Source: CAZRZN01 sp964604565
Lineage (GTDB): Bacteria; Pseudomonadota; Alphaproteobacteria; Rhodobacterales; Rhodobacteraceae
Reading direction: 5' to 3'
Length of the DNA: 64,000 nt
NCBI GenBank assembly: GCA_964604565.1
Contig: CAZRZN010000001.1
Span: forward strand, 1 to 64,000
Below the pieces are notes generated by a model that was not told where the DNA came from, made no database searches, and saw only the letters and a list, made by a program, of their open reading frames with translations. Each line of letters begins with the position of its first letter. Position 1 is the stretch's first letter. A program made the translations under genes and the position numbers. Below are positions 8,618-17,153 of this stretch, one piece after another.

Positions 8618-9609
8618 TTCGGATTCCTCAGGCGCGGATTGGACGCGATCGACAGGATGTCCGCCGTCAGGTTCAGCAGGATGTAGGCGGCAGCAAAGAT
8701 GAGGCAGCAGGCCTGAACCACGGGAATATCACGGATCTTGACGCTATCGACGAAAAGCTGCCCGATACCCGGATAGACAAAGACCACCTCGACCACCACG
8801 ACCCCTGTGATCAGGTAGGCCAGGTTCAGCGCGATCACATTGATGATCGGAGCCAGCGCATTGGGCAGCGCATGTCGGACGATCACGCGCATCGGCTTGA
8901 TCCCCTTCAGGCGCGCCATCTCGATATAGGGGCTGGCAAGAAGGTTGATGATCGCTGCGCGTGTCATCCGCATCATGTGCGCCGTGACCACAAGGGTCAG
9001 GGTCAGGGCCGGCAGCAGCGTCTTTTGCAGACGCTCACTGAAATCCATCCCCTCGTAGATGTTCGACAAGGATGGCAGAATGGGGTTCAGCACCGCAAGG
9101 AACAGGATGAGAATGTAGGCCAGAAAGAACTCCGGCGAAGAGATCGAGGTCAGGGTCGAGACATTGGCCACCCGGTCAAAGACAGAGTTGCGGTAGAGCG
9201 CCGCCAGAATACCCAGTGTCACCGCGAAGGGCACCGCGATGGCCGCCGTCACACCCGCAAGAAACATCGTATTGGCAAATCGCGGCGCGATCTGTTGCGC
9301 GACGGTGGTCCGGACGCCCGAACTATCGCCCACGAAAGAGGCAAAATTGGCTTGGGCAAAGGAATTTCCAAGATCGCCCTGAAGCGTGCCGGCCAGCCAT
9401 TGGAAATAACGGACCACGGGATGCTGATTGAGACCAAGGTCACGGCGGATCGCCTCGACCGCCTCCGGTGTCGCCCCTTGTCCAAGGATCGCCTCGGCGA
9501 AGTCCCCGGGCAGCATGTTCACGGCTGTGAAAATGACGATGGAGACAATGAGCAGCGTCAATAACCCCAAGGCCAGTCGCTGGAGAACAATTTTCAGAAC
9601 TGCGTTCAA
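8614..9609 (-). CDS. Peptide-type ABC transporter permease (DppB/OppB-like)
   Basis: A 331-residue inner-membrane permease with the DppB N-terminus (LQRLALGLLTLLIVSIVIFTAVNMLPGD) and the EAA-type loop MARLKGIKPMRVIVRHALPNALAP. It is the first gene of the importer operon. The only suitable start is a TTG at 9609, preceded by AGGGA at short spacing; no in-frame ATG lies upstream. The promoter should lie in 9610-9710. Confidence 0.92.
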   Translation of the reverse strand: MNAVLKIVLQRLALGLLTLLIVSIVIFTAVNMLPGDFAEAILGQGATPEAVEAIRRDLGLNQHPVVRYFQWLAGTLQGDLGNSFAQANFASFVGDSSGVRTTVAQQIAPRFANTMFLAGVTAAIAVPFAVTLGILAALYRNSVFDRVANVSTLTSISSPEFFLAYILILFLAVLNPILPSLSNIYEGMDFSERLQKTLLPALTLTLVVTAHMMRMTRAAIINLLASPYIEMARLKGIKPMRVIVRHALPNALAPIINVIALNLAYLITGVVVVEVVFVYPGIGQLFVDSVKIRDIPVVQACCLIFAAAYILLNLTADILSIASNPRLRNPK

Positions 9610-9710
9610 GATCCCTGTCGATCTGTTGTTACCATCTCACGCAAGTTAACGTCTGCACTGTGAGTGTAAACCCCGCTTGGACCTTCGGGAACGCGGATCA
9701 TGACGCCAGG

Positions 9711-10688
9711 CTAGCCCTGTTGCGTGGCCAGTTCGTCCATGACGCGCACAAGCTCTGCGCTGATCCCGGGTTCCGACAGCGCATGTCCCGCGTTTCTGAC
9801 CATGCGCAGATCCGCCCCCGCCCAGGCCTGCGCAAGCTGCCAGGCCCGCCGCGGTGGGCAGATCATGTCGTATCGGCCCTGGACGATCACACCGGGAATG
9901 CGCGACAGGCGATCCACGTTCTTCAGGATCCAGCCATCCTCTTCTAGGAAACCGTTATTGATGAAGTAATGATTTTCCAGCCGGGCAAAGGCACGTGCAT
10001 ATTCTCCGGGCGCCTCTCCGCCGTGCCCGTTCGAATAGACCGACGCCAGCGCGTTTTCCCACGATGACCAGGCCTGCGCGAACCGGGTTTCCGTTTGAAG
10101 ATCGCCACTGAACAGGCGTCTGTGATATGCGGCGATCAGATCGTCACGCTCGTCCGGCGGGATCATGTCCGTGAACCGCGCCCAGGGTTCCGGCCAGAAC
10201 TGCCCCGCGCCGCCGCCGTAGAACCAGTCCAGCTCCGCCCGGGTCATCATGAAGACGCCCCGCAGGATCAGCCGCCGCACCTGCTCCGGGTGTCGGATCG
10301 CATAGATCAGCGCCAGCGTCGCACCCCAGCTGCCGCCGAACACGATCGACGAGTCGATTTTCAGCGTCTTGCGGATGAGTTCAAGGTCGGCGACCAGATC
10401 CCAGGTCGTGTTGTTGGCCACGCTGGCATGAGGGCGTGACCGTCCGCAGCCACGCTGATCGAACAGCACCACACGGTAGCGTTGCGGGTCGAAATACCGC
10501 CGCATCGCCGGGCTGCATCCGCCGCCCGGGCCGCCATGCACCACAATAACGGGGATCCCGTTCGGATTGCCGCACTGTTCGACATACAAAGAATGCCCAT
10601 CCCCCACATCCAGCATCTGCTGATCGAAGGGGTCAATGGCTGGATATAGATATTGCACTGCGCGCTTTTGGCCCGGGATTTTATCCAT
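9711..10688 (-). CDS. pip: Proline iminopeptidase
   Basis: A cytoplasmic alpha/beta-hydrolase (S33 family) that removes N-terminal proline from peptides; 325 residues. The oxyanion-hole motif HGGPGGG is at 51-57, the nucleophile elbow GGSWG has Ser120, the acid is in GRYDMICPP and the histidine in NAGHALSE. Its context, next to a peptide importer operon, suggests use of imported peptides, although the genes appear to be transcribed separately. It is divergent from ubiG, with 47 bp between the starts. Confidence 0.95.
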   Translation of the reverse strand: MDKIPGQKRAVQYLYPAIDPFDQQMLDVGDGHSLYVEQCGNPNGIPVIVVHGGPGGGCSPAMRRYFDPQRYRVVLFDQRGCGRSRPHASVANNTTWDLVADLELIRKTLKIDSSIVFGGSWGATLALIYAIRHPEQVRRLILRGVFMMTRAELDWFYGGGAGQFWPEPWARFTDMIPPDERDDLIAAYHRRLFSGDLQTETRFAQAWSSWENALASVYSNGHGGEAPGEYARAFARLENHYFINNGFLEEDGWILKNVDRLSRIPGVIVQGRYDMICPPRRAWQLAQAWAGADLRMVRNAGHALSEPGISAELVRVMDELATQQG

Positions 10689-10735
10689 GCCCTACCTATA
10701 TTGGCGTTCAAGGGCAAAAGACCATGGGGAAAGTC

Positions 10736-11473
10736 ATGACAACCACTGTCGACGCATCCGAAATCGCAAAGTTTGAGGCAATGGCCGCAGAGTGGTGGGA
10801 TCCCTCTGGCAAATTCAAGCCCCTGCATATGCTGAACCCTTGCCGGCTGGATTACATCACCAGCCAGATTGCCGCCGAATTCGACCGCGACCTGACCGCG
10901 GCGCAACCGTTCGCGGGGCTGCGCATTCTGGATATCGGCTGCGGCGGCGGGCTGCTGGCGGAACCCATGGCCCGTCTTGGCGCGGATGTGGTTGGCGTTG
11001 ATGCCGCCGAGCGCAATATTCCAGTGGCCCAGACCCACGCGGCGCAATCCGGCCTCGAGATAGATTACCGCCATACCACCGCAGAGGCGATGGCCGCCAA
11101 TGGCGAGCAATTCGATGCGGTGCTGAACATGGAGGTCGTCGAACACGTGGCAAACCCGCTGGCCTATCTGACCGCTTGCCGTGAACTTCTGAAGCCCGGC
11201 GGTTTGCACATCTGCTCGACCCTCAACCGAAATCCAAAAAGTTTCGCCATGGCCATCGTGGGTGCGGAATATGTGATGCGCTGGCTGCCCAAGGGCACCC
11301 ATCAGTGGTCGAAATTCATCACGCCCGACGAGCTTTACGCGCTGCTGTCGGACGCCGGACTGGATCCGGTCGACCGCAAGGGGTTTGTCTTCAACCCGGT
11401 CAGCTGGTCATGGCGTCTTTCGGACCGCGATCTCAGCGTGAATTACGTGACCGCCAGCCTGAAACCCGCCTGA
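10736..11473 (+). CDS. ubiG: Bifunctional ubiquinone biosynthesis O-methyltransferase UbiG
   Basis: A SAM-dependent methyltransferase that performs the two O-methylations of ubiquinone synthesis; 245 residues. Motif I (LDIGCGGGLLAEPMARLG) lies at residues 65-82, and the family N-terminal block DASEIAKFEAMAAEWWDP is intact. The ATG at 10736 is chosen over the ATG at 10724 because it is preceded by GGGGAAAG at normal spacing and yields the standard N-terminus. Bases 11474-11639 downstream contain nothing recognisable. Confidence 0.96.
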   Translation: MTTTVDASEIAKFEAMAAEWWDPSGKFKPLHMLNPCRLDYITSQIAAEFDRDLTAAQPFAGLRILDIGCGGGLLAEPMARLGADVVGVDAAERNIPVAQTHAAQSGLEIDYRHTTAEAMAANGEQFDAVLNMEVVEHVANPLAYLTACRELLKPGGLHICSTLNRNPKSFAMAIVGAEYVMRWLPKGTHQWSKFITPDELYALLSDAGLDPVDRKGFVFNPVSWSWRLSDRDLSVNYVTASLKPA

Positions 11474-11639
11474 CAGGCATCCGCAGGGATGGATTGCGGC
11501 TATTCGGCATGAATTTATGCGCTTGGCCTCATGCGGTCGGGCGGTTTACGAGGTTGGTCCCGACACGCGCCCGCGCCTGTGGGCCTTTGCCGATAGGGGG
11601 TCCAATAGCCTTCTCTGGCGGGCGCCTCGATCGGTCCCG

Positions 11640-12071
11640 TCACCCTTCGAGCCGCAGACGCAATTCACGCAGGACCGGCAACGCGGCTTTGACACGGTCC
11701 TCACCCAACTCGGCCAGCATCTCGTCGAAAAAGGGGGTGATCGCCTCCAATGCGGCGGCCCGCGCCATCTGCCCGGCGGGTGAAATCGAAACCATTTTGC
11801 GGCGTGCGTCATCCCAGTCCGGACGGATATGGACATATCCCGCCATCTCCAGCTTGGACACCGTGTTGGTCATGGCCCCGCGGGTGACATGAAACACCCG
11901 CGCCAATTGGGCCGGAGTCCGTTCGCCGCCGCGGGCCAGATGGTTCAGCACGGAAAAATGTGAGATCTCCATGCGATTTGGCAGGACACGGGTGAGGCGC
12001 GCGCGCAACAATTGATCCGCCGTCAAAAGTTCGCTGAACAGCGAAATGGCCAGCGCGCTGGCATCGCTCAT
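11640..12071 (-). CDS. MarR-family transcriptional regulator
   Basis: A 143-residue winged-helix repressor. The recognition region ERTPAQLARVFHVTRGAMTNTVSKLEMAGYV and the wing IRPDWDDARRKMVSISPAG are typical of MarR. The flanking helices (1-30 and 105-143) form the dimer interface. A 14-bp perfect palindrome lies 27-40 bp upstream of its start and is a plausible autoregulatory operator. The ligand and regulon are not evident from context. Confidence 0.92.
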   Translation of the reverse strand: MSDASALAISLFSELLTADQLLRARLTRVLPNRMEISHFSVLNHLARGGERTPAQLARVFHVTRGAMTNTVSKLEMAGYVHIRPDWDDARRKMVSISPAGQMARAAALEAITPFFDEMLAELGEDRVKAALPVLRELRLRLEG

Positions 12072-12097
12072 GTCACGACTCCAACGCCTGTTCGCTT

Positions 12098-12111
12098 ATC
12101 CGCGCGCGGAT
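12098..12111. promoter_or_regulatory. Perfect 14-bp palindrome upstream of the MarR gene (candidate operator)
   Basis: ATCCGCGCGCGGAT reads the same on both strands and lies in the 76-bp gap between the marR start (12071) and the grxC stop (12148). MarR proteins usually bind palindromes near their own promoter. The high CG content makes chance palindromes commoner here, so this is tentative. Confidence 0.35.
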
Positions 12112-12147
12112 CCTCCACTGCGCAGGTCAGCAACTGAACAGTCGGCA

Positions 12148-12405
12148 TCAGCCAGCCAGCAACGAATCCAGCTTGCCCTGCCTTTCCAGGGAGGACAGAT
12201 CGTCATACCCGCCCACGTGGGTCTCACCGATGAAAATCTGCGGCACGGTATGGCGGCCATGCGCACGGTCCATCATCTCTGACTTGCGTTGCGGTTGGGC
12301 GAGGACGTCCACCTCGGAGTAGGTCACGCCCTTGCTGTCCAGCAGACGCTTGGCCGCGTGGCAGAAACCGCAAAGTGGCGAGGAATAGATTTCGACCGGT
12401 TGCAT
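12148..12405 (-). CDS. grxC: Glutaredoxin 3
   Basis: An 85-residue cytoplasmic glutaredoxin reduced by glutathione. The active-site motif is CGFC (residues 11-14) instead of the more common CPYC. The GSH-binding TVPQIFIG and GGYDDL motifs are present. The start at 12405 (MQPVEIYSS) has AGGA upstream and matches family length. It follows comF on the same strand with a 34-bp gap, a common pairing in Rhodobacteraceae. Confidence 0.95.
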   Translation of the reverse strand: MQPVEIYSSPLCGFCHAAKRLLDSKGVTYSEVDVLAQPQRKSEMMDRAHGRHTVPQIFIGETHVGGYDDLSSLERQGKLDSLLAG

Positions 12406-12439
12406 CAGGATCCTCCAAACAAAAGATGTTACCCGTGAT

Positions 12440-13153
12440 CTAGGTATCTTTTGCCGCGCGTGCCAGCACGGTGACGCAAACTTCTGTCGCACCGGCCGAA
12501 AGACAGGCCTCCGTCGCCGCCGCCAAGGTGGCCCCAGTTGTCATGACATCATCGACGATGAGCACAGCGCGCCCGGCAATGAGGGTATCCCTGCCATCGG
12601 CAATCGAAATGCGCCCACAGAGCGTCTCGAACCGTTCCGCCCGGCTTTTCCCCTCCAGCGCCGGCGTGGCCTGCAACCGTTGCAGCGCATCGGGACACCA
12701 GTCACAGGTCAATTCCCTTGCAAGCCCTTCGGCCAGCAACGCCGCCTGATTGTAGCGGCGTTTCAGGTGGCGATGCAGGTGCAGGGGCACGGGCACCACC
12801 ACCATGTTGTCCCGCCGCAGATCGCGCGACACCCGCGCCATCCAGCGCGCCGCCGGTCGGGCGATATCGTGACGGTCGCCGTGTTTCAGCCCGAGAACCA
12901 GCCGCCGCGCCCGGTCACGATAGACGAGGGCGGCCCGCCCATGCGCCCAGGGCCGGGCGATGGTCACGCAGTCATCACAGATTTCCGCACGGTCTGACTG
13001 CCCAGGCAGGGGCACGCCGCAAAGATCGCACGCCAACCCCGACACGAACGGCGTATCGCGCCAGCAGGTGCCGCACAGACCGAAATCCGTCTCCACCAGA
13101 CCGCCGCAGGACAAGCAACGCGGCGGATACAATACCTGCACCAGCGTTTGCAT
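12440..13153 (-). CDS. comF: ComF-family phosphoribosyltransferase-like protein (double zinc ribbon)
   Basis: A 237-residue ComF-family protein. The N-terminus has four CxxC-type pairs (CLSCGG, CGTC, CDLCG, CDDC), a double zinc ribbon. The C-terminal phosphoribosyltransferase fold has the PRPP motif VLIVDDVMTTGAT near residue 200. The family is linked to DNA uptake and transformation. ATG at 13153 is preferred; an in-frame ATG at 13183 would overlap the divergent methyltransferase gene. The frame stays open much further upstream, but that is antisense to the methyltransferase. Confidence 0.93.
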   Translation of the reverse strand: MQTLVQVLYPPRCLSCGGLVETDFGLCGTCWRDTPFVSGLACDLCGVPLPGQSDRAEICDDCVTIARPWAHGRAALVYRDRARRLVLGLKHGDRHDIARPAARWMARVSRDLRRDNMVVVPVPLHLHRHLKRRYNQAALLAEGLARELTCDWCPDALQRLQATPALEGKSRAERFETLCGRISIADGRDTLIAGRAVLIVDDVMTTGATLAAATEACLSAGATEVCVTVLARAAKDT

Positions 13154-13171
13154 CCCGGCCGACCACAGCCT

Positions 13172-14002
13172 ATGAGCCACCATATGGCCAATCCTCCGCG
13201 CCTTACAGACCGGCACGCCCTGACGTTGCATCGCGCCCGCGCCCGACGCGATGCCTTGTTTCTGCATGACGCCGCCTGCGACGACGCGCAGGATCGGCTT
13301 TCGATGGTTAACAGGGCATTTACGGACACCGCGATCGTCACGCCTTTTCCAACGGTGTGGCAGGATCGCTTTCCTGAGGCGCAGATCATCCCGGATACCG
13401 ATGTCCTCGATCTGGAGGAGGCGGGACAGGATCTGGTGATCCACGGCCTGTGTCTGCATTGGTGCGATGATCCGGTGGGCCAGCTCATCCAGTGCCGTCG
13501 CGCCCTGCGCCCTGACGGCCTGTGCATTGTCCTGACCCTTGGCGGGCAAACCTTGTTCGAATTGCGCGCGGCCCTTGGACAGGCCGAAATCGAGGTGACC
13601 GGCGGTCTGTCTCCGCGCGTCGCTCCGATGGGAGAGATCCGCGATCTTGGCGCGCTGCTTCAGCGCGCGGGCTTTTCGCTCCCTGTGGCGGATGCCGCGC
13701 CGCTGAATGTCAGTTATCAAAGCGCCCTTCATCTGATGCGCGACTTGCGTGCCATGGGGGAAAACAACGCCTTGGATGGCCGCCTGCGGCATCCGACACG
13801 GCGGGCCGTCTTCATGCGGGCCGCAGAAATCTACGCGGAAACCTACGGCCTTTCAGAGGGCCGCATTCCCGCCACGTTCGAGGTAATTACCCTGACGGGC
13901 TGGGCGCCGGACCCATCCCAACAGCAGCCCTTGCGCCCGGGCTCCGCCGCGCATCGCCTGTCAGAGGCGTTGGGGACATCCGAAACGCCTCTGAAAGATT
14001 GA
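13172..14002 (+). CDS. SAM-dependent methyltransferase (BioC/NDUFAF5-like)
   Basis: A 276-residue class I methyltransferase-fold protein. The run DLVIHGLCLHWCDDPVGQLIQCRRALRPDGL is typical of the BioC/NDUFAF5 group, which in mitochondria includes the complex I assembly factor NDUFAF5. The glycine-rich motif I is poorly preserved. Starts at 13172 (MSHHMANPP) and 13184 (MANPP) are both possible; neither has a clear ribosome site. It is divergent from comF, and hemH follows 55 bp downstream. Confidence 0.8.
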   Translation: MSHHMANPPRLTDRHALTLHRARARRDALFLHDAACDDAQDRLSMVNRAFTDTAIVTPFPTVWQDRFPEAQIIPDTDVLDLEEAGQDLVIHGLCLHWCDDPVGQLIQCRRALRPDGLCIVLTLGGQTLFELRAALGQAEIEVTGGLSPRVAPMGEIRDLGALLQRAGFSLPVADAAPLNVSYQSALHLMRDLRAMGENNALDGRLRHPTRRAVFMRAAEIYAETYGLSEGRIPATFEVITLTGWAPDPSQQQPLRPGSAAHRLSEALGTSETPLKD

Positions 14003-14057
14003 CGCTGTGGCGAAAAACCATAACTACATCGCAACTCGCGATCATGGGACCTTACCG

Positions 14058-15122
14058 ATGCTGGACACGACCAAAGCCGCCGTCAGGCCGACCGCCGCCC
14101 CGAAAGACCACCCCAAAATCGCGCCCGCGCGTGTGGGCATCCTGCTGGCCAACCTCGGCACGCCGGACAATTATGACTACTGGTCGATGCGCAGGTATCT
14201 GAACGAATTCCTCTCGGACCGCCGGGTGATCGATTATTCCCCATGGCTGTGGCAGCCCTTGTTGCAACTGGTGATCCTCAGCAAGCGGCCCTTCAGTTCG
14301 GGTGAAAACTACAAATCGATCTGGAACGAGGAAGCCGGCGAAAGCCCCCTCATGACGATCACGAAATCCCAGACAGCCAAGATCGCGCGCCAGATGTCAG
14401 CCCAATATGGCGACGACGTCATGGTGGATTTCTGTATGCGCTACGGCAACCCCTCCACCACCTCAAAGGTCCGCGAGATGACAGAGGCCGGGTGCCGCAA
14501 AATCCTGTTCTTTCCGCTGTATCCGCATTACGCGGGCGCCACGTCGGCCACAGCGAACGATCAGTTTTTTCGCGCGCTGATGAAGGAAAAATGGCAACCG
14601 ACGGCGCGGGTCGTAGATCCCTACTTCGAACATCCGAAATATATCGAGGCCTTGGCGCAGTCGATCGAGAGCGCCTACGAAAACGCCGACTCCCGGCCCG
14701 AGATCCTTGTCTGCTCCTATCACGGCGTCCCGAAGCGTTACCTGATGGAGGGTGATCCGTATCACTGCCAGTGCCAGAAGACGACGCGCCTGTTGCGGGA
14801 ACGTCTGGGTTGGGACGAGACGGAAATCACGACCACTTTTCAAAGTCGATTCGGCCCTGAAGAGTGGCTTCAGCCCTACACGGTCGAAGAGGTCGCGCGC
14901 CTTGCCGAAGAGGACGGCAAGAAACATATCGCCGTTTGCGCCCCCGCGTTTTCGGCCGACTGCATTGAGACGCTTGAAGAGATCAACGAAGAGATCAAGG
15001 AAAGCTTTGAGGAGGCAGGGGGCGAACAGTTCACCTATATTCCATGCCTCAACGACAATGATGCCCACATAGAGGCATTGTCCCGGATCATAGATGAAAA
15101 TTTGTCAGGTTGGGTTACCTGA
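14058..15122 (+). CDS. hemH: Ferrochelatase
   Basis: Inserts Fe2+ into protoporphyrin IX, the last step of haem synthesis. At 354 residues it matches the family. The catalytic His lies in CSYHGVPKRYL, the second signature GDPYHCQCQKT follows, and a conserved acidic C-terminal stretch CAPAFSADCIETLEEI is present. The ATG at 14058 (GGGAC upstream) is preferred over an in-frame GTG at 14007, which would add 17 residues. Confidence 0.96.
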   Translation: MLDTTKAAVRPTAAPKDHPKIAPARVGILLANLGTPDNYDYWSMRRYLNEFLSDRRVIDYSPWLWQPLLQLVILSKRPFSSGENYKSIWNEEAGESPLMTITKSQTAKIARQMSAQYGDDVMVDFCMRYGNPSTTSKVREMTEAGCRKILFFPLYPHYAGATSATANDQFFRALMKEKWQPTARVVDPYFEHPKYIEALAQSIESAYENADSRPEILVCSYHGVPKRYLMEGDPYHCQCQKTTRLLRERLGWDETEITTTFQSRFGPEEWLQPYTVEEVARLAEEDGKKHIAVCAPAFSADCIETLEEINEEIKESFEEAGGEQFTYIPCLNDNDAHIEALSRIIDENLSGWVT

Positions 15123-15176
15123 ACACGTCCATTTTAAACTTGGTTTCAATGACATACGCACAATATCTAGTAAATA

Positions 15177-15206
15177 AAAAAGGCGGTGCCGTCGCACCGC
15201 CTTTTT
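15177..15206. terminator. Bidirectional terminator between hemH and the 63-residue exported peptide gene
   Basis: A 13-bp perfect stem, AAAAAGGCGGTGC (15177-15189) with GCACCGCCTTTTT (15194-15206), and a 4-nt loop. A-tract and T-tract flanks let it work on both strands, ending hemH (plus) and the small gene ending at 15231 (minus). Confidence 0.93.
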
Positions 15207-15230
15207 CAAATGACCGCTAAGGCCGTCGGC

Positions 15231-15422
15231 TTAGTCGGCAGCAGCAGCTGCAACGATCGCGAGAAGGAGAAGCGGGATCAGAATAGCAGCAGAGGACGAC
15301 GCCTCTTTTGTGTCTTCCACGACCACGACAGGCTCCATGACGACTTCGTCCTTGGCATAGGAACCGGCGAATGCGGTCGATGCTGCGCCAGCGAACACGG
15401 CTGCGAGTGCGAGTTTTTTCAT
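15231..15422 (-). CDS. Small exported single-span membrane peptide, function unknown
   Basis: A 63-residue protein. A signal peptide (MKKLALAAVFAGAASTAFA) is followed by an acidic, valine-rich segment (DEVVMEPVVVVEDTKE) and a C-terminal hydrophobic helix of about 17 residues ending AAAAAD. A strong GGAGG lies 7 nt before the ATG at 15422, and a perfect terminator follows, so it is very likely a real gene. No family was recognised. The topology suggests a small periplasmic protein anchored or inserted by its C-terminus. Confidence 0.85.
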   Translation of the reverse strand: MKKLALAAVFAGAASTAFAGSYAKDEVVMEPVVVVEDTKEASSSAAILIPLLLLAIVAAAAAD

Positions 15423-15568
15423 GTTATCCTCCAGAAATTCGCCCACCGTGGTCATTATCAATCACACGACAGGCACCCAAGACTACCTCGTAGGTTCGTC
15501 TAAGCAGCATTTCAAAGGCTTTGCAATTGCTACGACAGCAGCGGATTTTGCCACTCAGCCGCTTGTCG

Positions 15569-16165
15569 TCAAATTAGCAACACCTGCGTCCCGACACGTG
15601 CCATCTGGTATAGCTGTTCGATATGTTCATTGTACAAACCGATGCATCCGTTGGAGGAACGGCGCCCGATCTTGCGCGTGTCGTGGGTTCCGTGAATGCG
15701 ATAATAGGTCCACGACAGATGCAGCGCACGCGTGCCCAGCGGATTGTCCGGCCCCGGCGCCACGTAATCGGGCCAGCTTGGGTTGCGAAGCTTCATGTTG
15801 GGGGTCGGGCGCCAATCCGGTTCGGGATCCTTCAGGGTCACCCGTGTGCGACCCCGCCGCGTCAGATCCTCTGACACCGGCACCGAAGAAGGGTAGAGAT
15901 AATAGCTGCCATCCTCACGCCAGAAATGCAGCGCCCTCGACGAGATGTCGACAAGGATCGCCCCCTTGTTCAGGTTGCTGAAATAATCCTGCCATGCCAA
16001 GGTTCTAAAGCTGGAGATATTGTGGCGCACGGCGCCGCTGATGTCGCGTTCGATTTCCGTAGTGCCCCGATTCACGTCTTGGGCCAGAGCGGGGGTTCCT
16101 ATCAGAGCAGCCCCACCTGCGAGGAAGGCACGACGGTCAAAGGGTTTTCCTGCCGAATCGTTCAT
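15569..16165 (-). CDS. L,D-transpeptidase (YkuD family), Tat-type exported
   Basis: A 198-residue periplasmic L,D-transpeptidase, a cysteine enzyme that makes 3-3 peptidoglycan cross-links or attaches proteins to the wall. The YkuD active-site block HGTHDTRKIGRRSSNGCIGL is complete, with catalytic Cys near residue 176. The leader has a twin-arginine-like DRRAFLAGGAALIG motif. It is divergent from a CAP-domain lipoprotein gene, and a second L,D-transpeptidase lies 1 kb away. Confidence 0.93.
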   Translation of the reverse strand: MNDSAGKPFDRRAFLAGGAALIGTPALAQDVNRGTTEIERDISGAVRHNISSFRTLAWQDYFSNLNKGAILVDISSRALHFWREDGSYYLYPSSVPVSEDLTRRGRTRVTLKDPEPDWRPTPNMKLRNPSWPDYVAPGPDNPLGTRALHLSWTYYRIHGTHDTRKIGRRSSNGCIGLYNEHIEQLYQMARVGTQVLLI

Positions 16166-16239
16166 GTTGCATCATCCTTGGGCGGTTACATGTCTGATCA
16201 CCAAGTATATGGCGCGAAAGCCTCAGTCGCAATTCAAAC

Positions 16240-16265
16240 GACCGTCAACTGGCTGGCTGACGGTC
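16240..16265. repeat. Inverted repeat in the divergent promoter region
   Basis: GACCGTCA (16240-16247) and TGACGGTC (16258-16265) form a perfect 8-bp inverted repeat with a 10-bp spacer. It lies in the 169-bp gap between two divergently transcribed cell-envelope genes, so it could be an operator or an mRNA leader hairpin. No known consensus was recognised. Confidence 0.4.
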
Positions 16266-16334
16266 ATGTGGGTTTGATTGGCCACGCAACCTTCGATAGT
16301 CAGAGATACACCAATAGATTCAAGAGCTGTCAAT

Positions 16335-16901
16335 ATGAACCGTCGTGCCTTCCTTGCCCTGTCCTCCGTTGCCGCCATTGGCGCCTGCACAACGACACCG
16401 ACCGACACGGCGCCACAGTTGGGTCCGGATGGCAAACCCCTGCCCAAAGTCTACCGCATTTCAAGCTTTGATCGCGGTCCCATCCAGTTTCGCATGCTCG
16501 ACGCGGTGAATGCTCTTCGGCAAGAAGCAGGCGCACCGCCGGTCGCACTGGATGCCAAGCTGAACGCGGCCGCGGCCACCCATGCAAGGGACATGTCCGT
16601 TCAGAACAGACCATGGCATTTCGGATCGGACGGATCCTCGCCGATCGACCGCGTGCGGCGGGTTGGGTATGAGGGGCGACTGGTCGGTGAAACGATCTCG
16701 GAAACCTATGAGACGGAACTGGAAACCCTTGGCGCCTGGATGGAAACCCAGACGACCCGGAACGTGATTCTCGACAGTTCGGCGCGCGATCTTGGGTTTT
16801 CGTGGTATCAGGAAGACAACGGCAAGATCTGGTGGACCATGGTGCTGGGCGCACCGGGAACCAACCCGATCCCGTCAGAGACTCCGCAATCCACGATCTG
16901 A
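16335..16901 (+). CDS. CAP/SCP-domain lipoprotein
   Basis: A 188-residue protein with an NRRAFLALSSVAAIGAC leader: lipobox cysteine at residue 18, and an RR pair that may allow Tat export. The mature part is a CAP (SCP/PR-1) domain: ML-DAVNALRQEAGAPPVALDAKLNAAAATHARDM, then HFGSDGSSPIDRVRRVGY and GETISETY, the usual CAP1/CAP2 landmarks. Bacterial CAP proteins are extracytoplasmic and poorly understood. Its position between two L,D-transpeptidases suggests an envelope role. Bases 16902-17153 downstream show nothing recognisable. Confidence 0.9.
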   Translation: MNRRAFLALSSVAAIGACTTTPTDTAPQLGPDGKPLPKVYRISSFDRGPIQFRMLDAVNALRQEAGAPPVALDAKLNAAAATHARDMSVQNRPWHFGSDGSSPIDRVRRVGYEGRLVGETISETYETELETLGAWMETQTTRNVILDSSARDLGFSWYQEDNGKIWWTMVLGAPGTNPIPSETPQSTI

Positions 16902-17153
16902 CTTGATCCCATAATTTCAGGATCTCTTGGCCTCATGCGACTTGCACCGGCTGATGCAATGACCCCGTGATGGCGCGATTGGCCACGCGTGAGGCGATGG
17001 CCTCGTTCCAAAATCATTTGGTGTTGGCCCGCGCCGCCTCCGGCTTGGATGGCCATTCAAGTTTGCTCTGCTCAAGGGCGGGCGGGCACGCCGGTCAGAT
17101 GGATGCCCCTTAACGGGACATCCCACGCAATCCTTCCCACATTTACAAGATCT

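Noticed and set aside
13184..13792. Extension of comF to 450 codons
   Set aside because: It lies antisense to the methyltransferase gene; zinc-ribbon residues begin right after the ATG at 13153.
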